A stretch of DNA of 64,000 nucleotides from Bacteroidales bacterium UBA3696 (GCA_002372135.1 DFIN01000033.1:40122-104121), one strand, 5' to 3'. Positions 36,393 to 46,900 are shown, counted from the stretch's first letter. A program made the numbers and translations. Notes: a model not told the origin generated them from the letters alone.

Positions 36393-37153
36393 CACAGATT
36401 ATTGCTCCCAAGGGGAAACGATTAGTTTGGTATTTGGCGATGGAAGAGTACATCGCCGCGTTGGTCAACGAACAAGCCGCCGTCTTGCCCATTGCTAAAG
36501 ACGAAGATTTACTCTTCTTCTGGTCGGTTAGTCCTACCGTTATTTTTGGCAGGCATCAGGTGATGGAGAACGAGGTGAACATTGACTTTTGCCGTGCCAA
36601 CGACATACAGATGTATCGTCGCAAGAGCGGAGGCGGGTGCGTGTACTCCGACGAGGGAAATCTGATGCTATCCTATATATCTCCTTCCCCTCATAGTGAG
36701 CAAGTGTTCGGGCATTATTTGTCGGTGGTTTCTCAAGCCTTACGTCAGTTGGGTTATCCGGCAGTCTCCACTGCCCACAACGACATACTGGTCAGCGACA
36801 AGAAAGTAAGCGGCAACGCCTGCTTTGCACTAACCCATAGCACAATAGTACATGGCACGATGATGTGGAACGTCAATTATGATATGCTCGGGCACGCCAT
36901 CACCCCTTCCCGCGAGAAGTTAGCCAAACATGGTGTACAATCCGTTAGGCAACGTGTGGTCAATCTGCAATCTATCGCGCAAGCGATACCTGCCGATAAG
37001 CCGCCCTTGACGTCTATTGAAGACTTGCAGAAGCAGTTGGCAGCCCTTCTTTGCCAACAACAAATAGCTCTTCCTGCGGACGCGATACAAAAAATAGGCG
37101 AGATAGAACAAACCTATCTCGCCCCTGAGTTCTTATATCACGCGCACGTTTAA
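36389..37153 (+). CDS. Lipoate-protein ligase family protein
   Basis: A 254-residue member of the LplA/BirA-type ligase fold. The lipoyl-binding motif RRKSGGGCVYSDEGNLMLSY (about 72-91) and KVSGNACFALTHSTIVHGTMMW (about 137-158) are diagnostic. It would attach lipoate, or a lipoate precursor, to 2-oxoacid dehydrogenase or glycine cleavage proteins. It is shorter than E. coli LplA (about 338), lacking most of the accessory C-terminal domain. The 3' end overlaps the convergent lipoprotein gene by 4 bases. Confidence 0.85.
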   Translation: MTQIIAPKGKRLVWYLAMEEYIAALVNEQAAVLPIAKDEDLLFFWSVSPTVIFGRHQVMENEVNIDFCRANDIQMYRRKSGGGCVYSDEGNLMLSYISPSPHSEQVFGHYLSVVSQALRQLGYPAVSTAHNDILVSDKKVSGNACFALTHSTIVHGTMMWNVNYDMLGHAITPSREKLAKHGVQSVRQRVVNLQSIAQAIPADKPPLTSIEDLQKQLAALLCQQQIALPADAIQKIGEIEQTYLAPEFLYHAHV

Positions 37154-38049
37154 CGACAAATACGCTTCGTTTGACGTTCAATGCGCTGATTTACAAAATC
37201 GTTTTTGACTACGCCTTCACGACGACGCGCAGGAGCCTCGCTATCCATCACAGACGTAACGTGGAGAGTATATTCTATCCCGTCATTTCCTACGACAACC
37301 GCTTCCATATCTGCCCCCATAACGGTGGCTTCTACTTCAAAAGTACCTTCGGCAAAGTCAATGATGGTATAGGTTGTATCATTGTCTGCATCAACCTCAT
37401 AGTGAGCCAAATAGGTATATTCAGCATCCATTTCCTGCATCGTATAAGAGCCTGCCACCTTATTCGTTTCTACGGGAGAAACAGACAAATAATAGAAATC
37501 GTTGTCCTCACCGTCATATCCGAAAATCTGCCACCAGCCTTGGTTGACCACTTGGTCGCGGAAAGTCAAGTCAGACATCGTCATTTCTTTTCTACCGGAC
37601 ACTTCAATCTTCGGAGAAGTGAAATTGATATACTCTACGGGGGTGGTCAAATCCAATGTAACGGTATCAATACCCACGGCATAGAATACGTAAGCGGTAT
37701 TCGGAGAAATTTCCATCTCTTCATCTTCCATGTTACCCCTTTCCGCAATGGCAGCATACGTTGCGTCGAGACCTAAGAACTCATACACTCGTACCATTGA
37801 TTGGAAATAACTTCTTTCCCATTTCGCTACGGAATCCACGTCAAAAACATTTTCAGGAATAATCCCATAGGAATAAGGCATCGTCGTATCTGCCGGCAAA
37901 ACAGTAAGCTTTACACTTTGAGCCTCCAAATCGGAGTAGGAGAGGGTAAAATTGCGTTTGTTTTCATCCTTGGAGGATTTCTTCTCGCAAGAGGTGAAGG
38001 CACTTACCATCACCAGCGCAGCCATAACTGCAAAAATAAATTTCTTCAT
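37150..38049 (-). CDS. Secreted lipoprotein, function unknown
   Basis: A 299-residue lipoprotein with signal peptide and lipobox (MKKFIFAVMAALVMVSAFTSC; Cys at 20). The mature protein is beta-rich, with an immunoglobulin-like stretch after the Cys (FTLSYSDLEAQSVKLTVLPA). The C-terminus is very basic (QRIERQTKRICR). I recognise no enzyme motif. It is the last gene of the operon starting near 42149, 29 bases after the barrel protein, so it may be a surface or periplasmic partner of that system. Confidence 0.75.
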   Translation of the reverse strand: MKKFIFAVMAALVMVSAFTSCEKKSSKDENKRNFTLSYSDLEAQSVKLTVLPADTTMPYSYGIIPENVFDVDSVAKWERSYFQSMVRVYEFLGLDATYAAIAERGNMEDEEMEISPNTAYVFYAVGIDTVTLDLTTPVEYINFTSPKIEVSGRKEMTMSDLTFRDQVVNQGWWQIFGYDGEDNDFYYLSVSPVETNKVAGSYTMQEMDAEYTYLAHYEVDADNDTTYTIIDFAEGTFEVEATVMGADMEAVVVGNDGIEYTLHVTSVMDSEAPARRREGVVKNDFVNQRIERQTKRICR

Positions 38050-38078
38050 TGATAATTAAATTAGGTTGTTATTAAATA

Positions 38079-38975
38079 TTATCGTTCGCACACACAGCCA
38101 TTCATTTTCTCGCTTCCGGGGAATAAAGAATAAGCCAAGCGTACTCCAAACGATACAGGTTTAGTCAGTTCGGGCAAACTGACCACAGGTGCCGGTACAG
38201 CCGTAGCCCATAGGTTGACAGCCGGCAGGGACATCTGCGCATTTTGCCACAAAGGATATTCGGCATAGAGTTGCACCGACAGCGTATGTTCCGTTTTAGC
38301 AATGGCATAGCGTGATCGGCTGCCTAAACGCGAAGAACGACCTATTTGCCACTCATATCCCAGTGCCGCAACTGCCGACAGAGCCAAAGAAGGTGAAGTC
38401 AAATTGCCCTTCCCGTCTGTACCCACTGCAGGAAACATCCCCAAAGTCGGTTCGTTGTAGATATGCACATCTTGGTTCACCAAATAGGCATCTACCTCAC
38501 CATTAGAAAGTGCATACGTATAGGTACCTTGCAGCGGAAAAGAGACTTGCGGTCCGAGTTCCAACTTAAATCCGCTTATGCGAACTGCGAGCAGTATAGG
38601 CAATTTAGCCGTCCAACGAGCATCCTCATAGTTGGCATCGGCTGCTATGGTATAGTGAATCGGGACGGCTGTTTGTTCTCCGTTAGATAAGGACGAGGTG
38701 GTCAAATCGGTTTGAGACGCGATATGCGCTTTCATATAGGTTCGCCTGCTCTCAATCCCCACACCGACACGAAATCCGATGGCGGCGGCATAATTGATAG
38801 GAGCCATAAACGAATAGTTCACGTCCAAGCCGCCTTCAAACCCGAGGCGAGAGGTTTGTGAAGAGCCGAAACGCATATTGGTTCCGCCTTGCAAACCAAC
38901 CTGCAAGCCACTCCTACCCTGCCCCCATAGGGCAACAGACAACATCAACAATATGGACACAACCAATTTGCGCAA
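38079..38975 (-). CDS. Outer-membrane beta-barrel protein, paralogue of the 564-residue barrel
   Basis: A 298-residue protein with a signal peptide (LRKLVVSILLMLSVALWGQG). The start is TTG at 38975; no ATG precedes the signal peptide. The mature part is alternating hydrophobic strands typical of a porin-like barrel. The stretch LPILLAVRISGFKLELGP ... LSNGEVDAYLVNQDVHIYNE aligns with VPLMFSLVTNNGFFFNVGP ... ITDGNISLYNITKGVTVANE in the protein at 42279-43973, so the two are paralogues. It lies in an operon with three secreted repeat proteins. It is probably an anchor or export partner for them; the role is inferred. Confidence 0.72.
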   Translation of the reverse strand: MRKLVVSILLMLSVALWGQGRSGLQVGLQGGTNMRFGSSQTSRLGFEGGLDVNYSFMAPINYAAAIGFRVGVGIESRRTYMKAHIASQTDLTTSSLSNGEQTAVPIHYTIAADANYEDARWTAKLPILLAVRISGFKLELGPQVSFPLQGTYTYALSNGEVDAYLVNQDVHIYNEPTLGMFPAVGTDGKGNLTSPSLALSAVAALGYEWQIGRSSRLGSRSRYAIAKTEHTLSVQLYAEYPLWQNAQMSLPAVNLWATAVPAPVVSLPELTKPVSFGVRLAYSLFPGSEKMNGCVCER

Positions 38976-39012
38976 GGGAAAACTATTGTTTGGTAAGGCG
39001 TTTTCTACTCTT

Positions 39013-39807
39013 TTAATGAACGATATAAATCAAAGTTTGATTCAGTTTGCTTGTTTGTACGTTAATGAGGTAACATCCGGCAGCGGCTTGTGCGGTAAGC
39101 GTCATCGTTGCCGTGGCATCCGATTGCCATTGCTGCAACACCCTTCCGCTCATATCCGTGACGCGTACCATCGCTTTTTCCGTAATCGGCATACCCGTCA
39201 AGGTCAGCACACCTCCGGCAGATACGAGATTAGGCACCAAACGCAAGTTGCCTCCCTCGGCATCCGTCAGACCGGTGGCAGAAATACGGAATACGCAACT
39301 GCGTAACACGTCAGCGCAAGTATCTTCATCGCCAGTATCCAACGTATATTGTGCATAGTATTCGCCGTTGGACAAGCCGTCGCGCAACATATAATACCCA
39401 TATCCTATCAGCATATCATCTCCCGCACCTTGGCTCGGTTCATCGATTTCACCCACGACTCGATACCAACGAACCTGCTGCTCGGCTGGAGTGTACCCCA
39501 ATTCCTTCAAACTATTGCGATTGAGCACATACATTTGTCCGAACAAAAATTCAACGGGCAATATGTATTGGGCAGAGCACGACAACTCAAACAGAGCCTG
39601 CAGTTCCAAGGCTTGCGTTACCTCCACGCGGCGTGGATTGGTGGCATCGCCGTCCGACCAACTCACGAAACGATAACCCGCATCGGGAGTGGCAGTCAGC
39701 GTAATAATCTGACCACAATGCAGACCGCTTTGGAGCGACTCGTCCGCGCGAACATAAGCCGTACCCAACAGCAATAAAAGGAATAATATGGATAGTTGTT
39801 TTTGCAA
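39013..39807 (-). CDS. Secreted half-repeat protein with T9SS sorting domain
   Basis: 264 residues from a probable TTG start at 39807 (QKQLSILFLLLLLGTAYVRA is the signal peptide). The mature protein starts directly inside an InlB-type repeat, missing its first strand: HCGQIITLTATPDAGYRFVS ... WSDG. A middle domain of unknown type follows (about 75-185). The C-terminus (about 190-264) is a type A T9SS sorting domain: KAMVRVTDMSGRVLQQW ... GCYLINVQTSK. It is the third piece of a chain in which the upstream protein ends with the complementary half of this repeat. Confidence 0.72.
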   Translation of the reverse strand: MQKQLSILFLLLLLGTAYVRADESLQSGLHCGQIITLTATPDAGYRFVSWSDGDATNPRRVEVTQALELQALFELSCSAQYILPVEFLFGQMYVLNRNSLKELGYTPAEQQVRWYRVVGEIDEPSQGAGDDMLIGYGYYMLRDGLSNGEYYAQYTLDTGDEDTCADVLRSCVFRISATGLTDAEGGNLRLVPNLVSAGGVLTLTGMPITEKAMVRVTDMSGRVLQQWQSDATATMTLTAQAAAGCYLINVQTSKLNQTLIYIVH

Positions 39808-39844
39808 GGAAGGGATGTATTTTATACCATCATCACCTATCTTA

Positions 39845-40363
39845 TTATTGCACACTGATGCTAACCGTACCATGTGTGGCGGTAGCACGAATGATAAACT
39901 CACGCTCCACAAAGACCGCATAGATAGTGGCATCATCATTCAACGTATAGGAATACGAAATAGATTCCGAGAGTTTATTGCCGGCGGCATCCTCCCAATG
40001 GTCAAACTGATAGCACGGGTCGGACTCAATAGCCTTCACCGTTACTTGTTCGCCGAAGGTGCCACCTATAGAGGAACGCTCCACCGAACCGGTACCTGCC
40101 GTTTTCACTTCCACCGTCAGCGTGTACGAATTGGCCTCAAACACGGCTTCAAAGTCAAACACGGTCGTCTCGGACGAAATTTCAATCTGACGCGGATTGT
40201 CGGTATTACCATCCGACCAGCGGACAAAATGGTAGCCCGTGGCAGGAGTAGGAGTCAACGTTACAATCTGACCGCAGTAGGCAGTCTTCTGCTCCGTCTG
40301 CGCTAACGCCGGCAACCAACTGCCAAGCAATAGCACCAAAAGAATTAAACACTTGTTTTTCAT
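39845..40363 (-). CDS. Secreted protein with split InlB-type repeats at both ends
   Basis: 172 residues from ATG 40363, with signal peptide MKNKCLILLVLLLGSWLPALAQ. The mature protein starts with the second part of an InlB-type repeat (YCGQIVTLTPTPATGYHFVR, WSDGNTDNPRQIEI). It contains one full repeat (about 86-150: SYTLTVEVKTAGTGSVE ... QFDHW) and stops with only the first strand of another (FIIRATATHGTVSISVQ). The downstream protein opens with the matching second part. There is no sorting domain or tag. It is in one operon with 40422-42134 (58-base gap) and 39013-39807 (37-base gap). Confidence 0.7.
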   Translation of the reverse strand: MKNKCLILLVLLLGSWLPALAQTEQKTAYCGQIVTLTPTPATGYHFVRWSDGNTDNPRQIEISSETTVFDFEAVFEANSYTLTVEVKTAGTGSVERSSIGGTFGEQVTVKAIESDPCYQFDHWEDAAGNKLSESISYSYTLNDDATIYAVFVEREFIIRATATHGTVSISVQ

Positions 40364-40421
40364 ATCGTGGGTTTTTATTGTATTCAAAGATTTTAGATTT
40401 AAAGATTTAAGGATTGTAGAC

Positions 40422-42134
40422 TCAATAACTAACGGATATTTGTACCGTACCGGTTCCCTCTACTTGGGGGCGCGCCGTAATAGTTACTTCGCACTCTTCT
40501 TCTTCATCCGTTGGTTCTTGTTCTTCAGGTTTGGACGAAGTAAAGGTAACGCAAGAAGCTGCTTTATTGAAATTGAACACCCAATAGTAGAACTCACCAT
40601 CTGCGGGCTGGTTATCTTCTCCCCAAGAGGTATCAACCACGGCTTGCGAATAGGTCCAAGTGGTAGCCGCCGCCGTCTGCTTGAAGGAGTTGCTTACGCA
40701 GTTAGTGTTTGACGGATTGGTGGTTGAGCACGAAACACGCATACCCATTGCCAAACGCTTCTTTGTATTATCGGTACGCGCCACTTGTATCTCGTAGCCT
40801 TTCCAATCGGCATAGCGCATACGATATACATAGTCCGTGATGTACTTATTGGCATCAAACTGAATGGGGCGACCGGAGCGCAACTGCCATGAGTTCTGCG
40901 TAGCACAATCATTACCGGACCACTGAGTAGCCGTCAGCGAGGTGCGACGAGCCGTTACTACACGCATATACACATAGTTATCCACAGCTTGGGCACATAT
41001 CCACTCCGCCATCTCTTTGTCAGAGAACTCCAAGAAGTGCGACCCGTCGTCCGCCACATCCATTCGCAACGAATCAAAATAGGTAGCGGGATCGGCAGGG
41101 TCTATATTGGCGTTGGTTCCGAAATAAACAGTAGTAATATGCTTCGTGGGTATGGTCAAACGGGTGGCTCCCCATTGTTTGGAGAAATAGTAGAGGTTAT
41201 CGTCCATCGTAACAGGCACGGGATTATCATACCGCAATCGGGTACCTTCGGCTTCTGCTTCGGGAACACGCTCAATAATCAATTCGGCTGCCTCCGAGGA
41301 TAAGAACTTAACGAAGTACATACCGCCGTTCAGCCACTCGTTGATAAGCAAATCAATCGAATCGGCAGACAATTTCCATGTATCCTCTGCCGCAATGATG
41401 CGATGACCTTTCACGGACGAATCGTCCGCCTGCGGATAAAAATTACAATCTTCCGTACCTACCCATACTTCCAACGGCGCGCTTATGCCATTCCATACAA
41501 AGCGAACACTATCTTTCTTCCACTGACTGAGAGGCAACTGATACACCGTAAATGTATCGTTGGGTTCAACAGAAATTGTTTCAGGAATATGAATAAGCGG
41601 TGTTTGCGCCAGACAAGCCCGCGAAATAGGGTCCGGATTGACGTCCATTGTACCATTGCTTTTTATATCAATGGAAACCCACGCTTGCACATTGCGCGTA
41701 ATACCACCGGCAGCCATCATATTGCGGTAACGCGACTCGATCTTCACGTAAAACGCCTTCTTGCCGTTAATCACCGTATCCTTGAAACTACGAACGATAG
41801 GCAAATCCACATACGAATCGTCGCCCGGCTCACCAATAGCATCCGCTATATCTTCAGGCAGCGGTCCATCGCACTGAAAATCAACCAACGCTTCCGGCGC
41901 TTCTATCTCGCCGTTGGTAGGAATATAAAGCACCGTTATCGGCAAATCATAAGTAAAGGCGGTAAACCAATATACACCGGGCTTCCCGATGGTAAAAGTA
42001 CGACCGGCACCTACCGTATAAGCACTGGCGCACGAAGATTGGGCAACAATGGGCTGTACGCCCAAAACAACCCACGCAACCGGCAACATAAAGAGCAGAT
42101 AGCGTACTATTCGTATGGAAAAACGATTAAACAA
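40422..42134 (-). CDS. Secreted protein ending in a half InlB-type repeat
   Basis: About 570 residues if started at TTG 42134 (LFNRFSIRIVRYLLFMLPVA ... VAQSSC), which gives a good signal peptide just after the promoter; an ATG at 42089 would leave a signal peptide without its positive end. A longer frame from 42185 is excluded because that codon lies in the -33 box. The mature part has Cys-bounded beta domains resembling the repeat of the 1835-residue protein (C-A-S-A ... VYWF). It ends EVTITARPQVEGTGTVQISVSY, the first strand of an InlB repeat whose remainder begins the next protein. Confidence 0.65.
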   Translation of the reverse strand: MFNRFSIRIVRYLLFMLPVAWVVLGVQPIVAQSSCASAYTVGAGRTFTIGKPGVYWFTAFTYDLPITVLYIPTNGEIEAPEALVDFQCDGPLPEDIADAIGEPGDDSYVDLPIVRSFKDTVINGKKAFYVKIESRYRNMMAAGGITRNVQAWVSIDIKSNGTMDVNPDPISRACLAQTPLIHIPETISVEPNDTFTVYQLPLSQWKKDSVRFVWNGISAPLEVWVGTEDCNFYPQADDSSVKGHRIIAAEDTWKLSADSIDLLINEWLNGGMYFVKFLSSEAAELIIERVPEAEAEGTRLRYDNPVPVTMDDNLYYFSKQWGATRLTIPTKHITTVYFGTNANIDPADPATYFDSLRMDVADDGSHFLEFSDKEMAEWICAQAVDNYVYMRVVTARRTSLTATQWSGNDCATQNSWQLRSGRPIQFDANKYITDYVYRMRYADWKGYEIQVARTDNTKKRLAMGMRVSCSTTNPSNTNCVSNSFKQTAAATTWTYSQAVVDTSWGEDNQPADGEFYYWVFNFNKAASCVTFTSSKPEEQEPTDEEEECEVTITARPQVEGTGTVQISVSY

Positions 42135-42155
42135 AGTCTGTTCCAAAAATCGGCG

Positions 42156-42188
42156 GCAAAAGTACTGCCAAAATTCGGTTCCCACAAA
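42156..42188 (-). promoter_or_regulatory. Promoter of the five-gene split-repeat operon
   Basis: On the minus strand TTTG (42188-42185), 20 bases, TACTTTTGC (42164-42156). Transcription would start near 42149 and run through five genes to 37150. Confidence 0.8.
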
Positions 42189-42197
42189 GCGAATTAG

Positions 42198-42229
42198 AAA
42201 AAAAATAGAGCGGATAGAAAACCATCCGC
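42198..42229 (-). terminator. Terminator of the 51166-42279 operon
   Basis: On the minus strand GCGGAT (42229-42224) pairs with ATCCGC (42215-42210) around an 8-base loop, followed by CTC, TA and a run of eight T (42205-42198). It lies 50 bases after the stop of the 564-residue barrel gene and just before the next promoter. Confidence 0.75.
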
Positions 42230-42278
42230 CCTACTTTTTCTATTCTTGAAATTCCTAATACAGGATTCAATATAGCGA

Positions 42279-43973
42279 TTAACGCTTAATCCAGTTGAAG
42301 TTGTAGTTCAGTTTCACACCGCAATCAAAGAAGCCTAAGCCGTTATTGTTGCTCAACTTGAAGCCGTTACCTTCGGTATAAGCAGCTGTGGTAGTGAACA
42401 CATCCACTTGGTTGGCCTTGCCGCCCAATTGGTCAGGTGTACCCACGGTGAAAAGTTGCCCCGAAGCGGTATTGTTGTAGAGAGAAGTCAAGCCGTAGTT
42501 AGCATACACACCCAGACCTACCGAGTTGTTGTTGTGCAGACGCCACTCATAACCCAATTCAGCCGAAAGCAAGATATTGAACTTGCTGCGAGCCTCGCTG
42601 GCTTTCCAAGTTTTTTGGTCGGCAGTCAACTCGCCGATAACGGCTTCGTTAGCCACCGTTACACCCTTCGTGATGTTGTACAGCGAGATATTGCCATCGG
42701 TAATGGTCTGCTTGAAGTGGTTGTAAACGGGCAGTTGGAAACGAGGACCTACGTTGAAGAAGAATCCGTTGTTGGTTACCAACGAGAACATCAAAGGCAC
42801 TTCCAGTATAACCTGTCCATCCACTTCGCGGGCGTTACCGCTCAAGGTGTATTGTACTTGGTCGCCATCGGCATCGGTGGTAATAGGCATCACGGTGTCA
42901 TACTTGGAGGTAACGATACTGCGGTCATAACCTACCGACAGACCGGTCAGAATACCCATCGAAGGAGCGGTACCTTGTTGCCAATAGTGAGCATATTGAA
43001 GGTCAAGAAGTACATCAAAACCGGGTTTCCAATTGCCGTTAGCTGCATCCGTTGTTTGGTGAAGCATACTGGCTACACCACCGCGCAAACCGATAGAGAA
43101 ACGGTCGATCTCACTCTTCACCACCTCAGGAGCATTTTCTTTCTCTTTCTCCATCGGCTGAAGACGTTCTTGTACAGGCTGTTGGTCTTGGGTAGGCTTT
43201 ACGTCTTGAGCGGGAGTTGCGTCTTGCAACGGTTTAACCTCTTGCACGGGAGCGGTCTCTTGTACTTTTTGGTCAGCTTGTACGGGAACGACTGCCACGG
43301 CGGGAGTAACCTGCTGAGCAGGCTGTACGCGACGTGTTTCAGCCTCTTGACGAGCTACACCTTCTTGACGAACCGTCTCTCGAGCTTCATTATCGTGTTT
43401 CTCAATCACAGCAGGAGCAATTACTGCGGGCTGTACCGGCTCTGTAGGACGAACAGCAGGTTGCTCTTGCGGTTGAACAGCGGGTTGCTCTTGCGGACGA
43501 ACAACGGGTTCGGTGTGGCGACGAGTGGCTTCCTCGGTGATGGCGCGGCGTTGTTCAGCCTCCATCTGCTCCATCTCACGACGGCGTTGATCCACTTGCG
43601 GACGATTCTCTTTCTCCTTGGCTTGCGCAGCAGGAGTGGACTCCTGCGCGCGAAGCAATAGAAGACTTTGGGGCTCTACCCACGAGTAGATACCTTGCAG
43701 CAATATACCGTTGGGGAAACGCTTGCCACCATTCTGTTGAACGATGTGGCGAACGTAATACACCCATTCTGAGATTTCCTCACCCGTCAGATACGTCTTG
43801 GTATCCTTGGTGATGATGATGGTATCACCGGGTTGGAACGTATAGTTCTTCACCTCAATACCTCTTTCTTGCAGGGTGGAATCGCGACGAGCTTGATTAC
43901 CTACCACTACATCGTCTGCTACCGAATATGCGGTCAAAAGCAGAGCAGCAAATAAAAATATGGTCTTTTTCAT
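42279..43973 (-). CDS. Outer-membrane barrel protein with Gln/Glu/Pro-rich linker
   Basis: A 564-residue protein with a signal peptide (MKKTIFLFAALLLTAYSVA). A small folded N-terminal domain (about 20-105) contains PGDTIIITKDTKTYLTGEEI and SEWVYYVRHIVQQNGGKRFP. A long low-complexity stretch (about 110-290) is rich in Gln, Glu, Pro and Val, with repeated PQEQPAV and VKPTQD units. The last 270 residues form a beta-barrel (SIGLRGGVASML ... CGVKLNYNFNWIKR) paralogous to the 298-residue barrel at 38079-38975. The linker may span the periplasm. It is the third gene of an operon led by the 543- and 1835-residue proteins. Confidence 0.75.
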   Translation of the reverse strand: MKKTIFLFAALLLTAYSVADDVVVGNQARRDSTLQERGIEVKNYTFQPGDTIIITKDTKTYLTGEEISEWVYYVRHIVQQNGGKRFPNGILLQGIYSWVEPQSLLLLRAQESTPAAQAKEKENRPQVDQRRREMEQMEAEQRRAITEEATRRHTEPVVRPQEQPAVQPQEQPAVRPTEPVQPAVIAPAVIEKHDNEARETVRQEGVARQEAETRRVQPAQQVTPAVAVVPVQADQKVQETAPVQEVKPLQDATPAQDVKPTQDQQPVQERLQPMEKEKENAPEVVKSEIDRFSIGLRGGVASMLHQTTDAANGNWKPGFDVLLDLQYAHYWQQGTAPSMGILTGLSVGYDRSIVTSKYDTVMPITTDADGDQVQYTLSGNAREVDGQVILEVPLMFSLVTNNGFFFNVGPRFQLPVYNHFKQTITDGNISLYNITKGVTVANEAVIGELTADQKTWKASEARSKFNILLSAELGYEWRLHNNNSVGLGVYANYGLTSLYNNTASGQLFTVGTPDQLGGKANQVDVFTTTAAYTEGNGFKLSNNNGLGFFDCGVKLNYNFNWIKR

Positions 43974-43991
43974 AATAGTTAATCTCCTCTA

Positions 43992-46900
43992 TTATTGTTC
44001 TACTTTCTGACCTTGTGCGTCATACATTTGGTTATCATCCGTGATGATATATAGTTTGCCGTTCAGCATTTGCTTGCGGGTCGAGCGAGCCGGAGCAGCT
44101 GCTTTCAGGGTAATCACGGTAGTACGCCATACACCGCCGCACTCACCTTCTTCTTGCTCTAACTCGGTCATATCGATGACAGCATAGTAGTTGTTGGTCA
44201 GTGTGGAGTCAGCGGTGAAGTAGTAGCCTCTCTTCTCGGTATCTACGTCCGCTCCGAACGGATCGGGTTCGCTGCCGGTCATGATATACCACTTCACTTC
44301 TTCCTCAGCGGGGTTGATACCAAAGTTAGCCTTAATCATATTCAGGTCAATCATTAGCAACCAGTTGCCATACTTGGCTTCGGCAGGCAGATTGGTGAAC
44401 TCGGTAGAGTATCTCATATCCGGAGCCTCGATAGGCAGAGCGGCAGAAGTGTTCGATTGGCTCATATTGCCACAATCGTTGGTAGCCACAGCGTAGAAAT
44501 AAACCTCACTTTCGGTAGCCTTCATCGTGTCAGCAGCATAAGCAGCGAAATTGTTACCATCGAAACTATAGTAGATCTCTACCATATCCACAGATACGCC
44601 TTCGGCAGCAAATTGCAGAGCGATTTGCTCTTTCACAGCATCGGAATTGTAAACGCGACCGCAGAAAGCGTGTCCCCAGTCAATGGTGAAGGTGGTCAGG
44701 TCAAATTCGGCGCAGTCGGTAGCAGGAGTGAAGGAAAGGTCAGTGCTATAAACCACATCATCGCACTCGGTAGTTACTACGTAGCGCAGTACCACTTCGT
44801 CGTCCTTGATGATAGTATCGTTCACACCGGCTTGCAACTCAGCGTATGAACCGTCGGTGAGGTTCTTGCGCTCCCAAACTACAGAAGTAACTTGGCTGTA
44901 TGCATCGCCTGAATAGTTGGCGGTGAAGAAGTTCTCAACCAGCGTGGTATAAGCCGACATATTGATGGACGAGTGATAGGTCATAGCCGGGTCAATCACT
45001 ACTTCTGTCTCAGTGGGCAGAGCAGGAACTTGTTTAACCACTACTCTGTACGTAAAGATGCTATCCATCTGACGGCTTGTACTCATCTTGAAGGTATCTA
45101 CTGCCACCTTGATATTGAGCAACGAATCGGCAAAGGTAGTATCCGTGGTAGCAGTATATTGCTTACCGCGCCATGTGAAGGTTGTACCGGCGCACTCGTA
45201 TGCTACAGCGTTCTGCGTTACGGTCAGCCAAGGCTCTACTTCAACATCAATCGTATCTACTATATTGTCACCGCACTCCGTACCTACCGAATAAGCAAAG
45301 CGGATGTGGTTCAACGTAGCAGGCAGAGTATCGTTGAGGAATGCCAGCGACGAAGCGGTTACGGGACGGAACATGCCGTTGGCATCGTCGTATGCCTCCC
45401 AGTAGATACCGCTGTAGTCGTAGTCAGCCAGTGAGTCTGCCGAAGTGGTCAACTCGGTATAGTAGTCAATCAGGTAATTCTCCAAACGTGAGTAGTCAAG
45501 TTTCATACCTTGTACGGCAAGAACCTTCACGGAGTCAGGTACATTCTCATACTTGATGGCAGTAGCCGTTTCTTTCGCAACGACTGTGAAGCGATAGATA
45601 GAATCTACCATAATAGTCCCCACGCGTACCGATACGGTATCCGACCAAACGAGAGTCGTACTATCTTCCACATCAATGGTGATAGTCTTCTTACCATACG
45701 GGTCTGTATAGGTGTCGCCGTTGCACAAGTGAGTCAGACGAATATCTTTGTAGCAAACGCTGTCAGCGGCTTCGGGCACAAACTTAGCCCATATACGCAT
45801 TGCCGAAGCGGGCGAGCAGAAGTGAACCAAGATAGAGGTCGGGTCAGCCGGCTCTAACAGGTCGCGGTCAATATCTTTATGCTTTGTTGCACCGGCTTTG
45901 AAGGTGTAGGTAGTCGGCTCAACCATCGGTTTCTTGTCAAGGCACTCGTACCACATGCTGGCGCTGGCGGTAACCACCGAGTCAGACAAGTTTTGGATAT
46001 ACAGACGCAGGTCCATTCCTTCGGGAACGATGAGCGTAGTCGAGTCAATACCGTTGATGACAGTATCTTTACGCATCGTAACGTTGTACCACAAGCACTC
46101 ACCTTTCGGGTTGGTGTTACCGTTCACCCAGTCAAACTCAATGGGGTTGGTGCACTCGTCACCTTTTGCCAAAGCCATATCCACGCGGAAATGCATGGTG
46201 TCGGGCGAGATAACGCGAACGTAAGCCAAGTCGTGTCCGTCAGCCACACTGAGGTTGCTGCGGTCAAATACGCGGGTATAAGTTCCCATAGGAGCAACCG
46301 TCAGGATCTTGCTGGTCATCTCGTGCGATACAGGGCATACCCACGACATTTCGGCTTTTACTTTGTTGTCGGTATTGCCAAAGTTGTTGATGGTAAGAGT
46401 AGCGTCACCTTGTGTATTGTCGCGCATCTCAGGTACATTGACAACATACCATACGGTATCACCTGCTGCTTGGTAGTAGTCCGTATTGATGGCGAACGGA
46501 ATAGCGTCAGCGCAAGCATAGATAGTATCAATCGGCTCGCGCTCTATGATTTGCATCAAGAGACTATCTTGCTGAGCAGTGGTGATTTGCAGATAGATAA
46601 AGTCGTTGCTCAGACCGGAGAGTTGCTCGCACATAACTGATTTGGCACGAACTCCGTTAGCTGCAAGGGTTGCCGAGCCGTTTTGCAACAATTCGCCTTC
46701 GCAAGCATTATATACATTAGCCACTACGCGACCTGCCACACCGTCCTCGTTACCAAGAACGAAGCGGGCTTTATAATCGGCATAGGCTGCCGAACCATAC
46801 AGACCTACATTCAGTTTATACCAAGTCTCAACACCGGCTTGTGTGTGGAATGTAACATCGGGTACGATCTCAACAGCGTGCATACAATCGTTACCCGTGT

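Noticed and set aside
39013..42134. The three split-repeat genes as one gene broken by sequencing frameshifts
   Set aside because: Each downstream piece starts with its own signal peptide, and an intergenic gap of 37-58 bases lies at each break, which a single-base error cannot create.
42408..43661. Long open frame of 417 codons on the plus strand opposite the 564-residue barrel gene
   Set aside because: It is antisense to a gene with a clear signal peptide, barrel and operon context. Its residue mix is the mirror of the Gln/Glu/Pro-rich coding strand and it has no start signals. The long antisense frames across 44973-49484 are rejected for the same reason.
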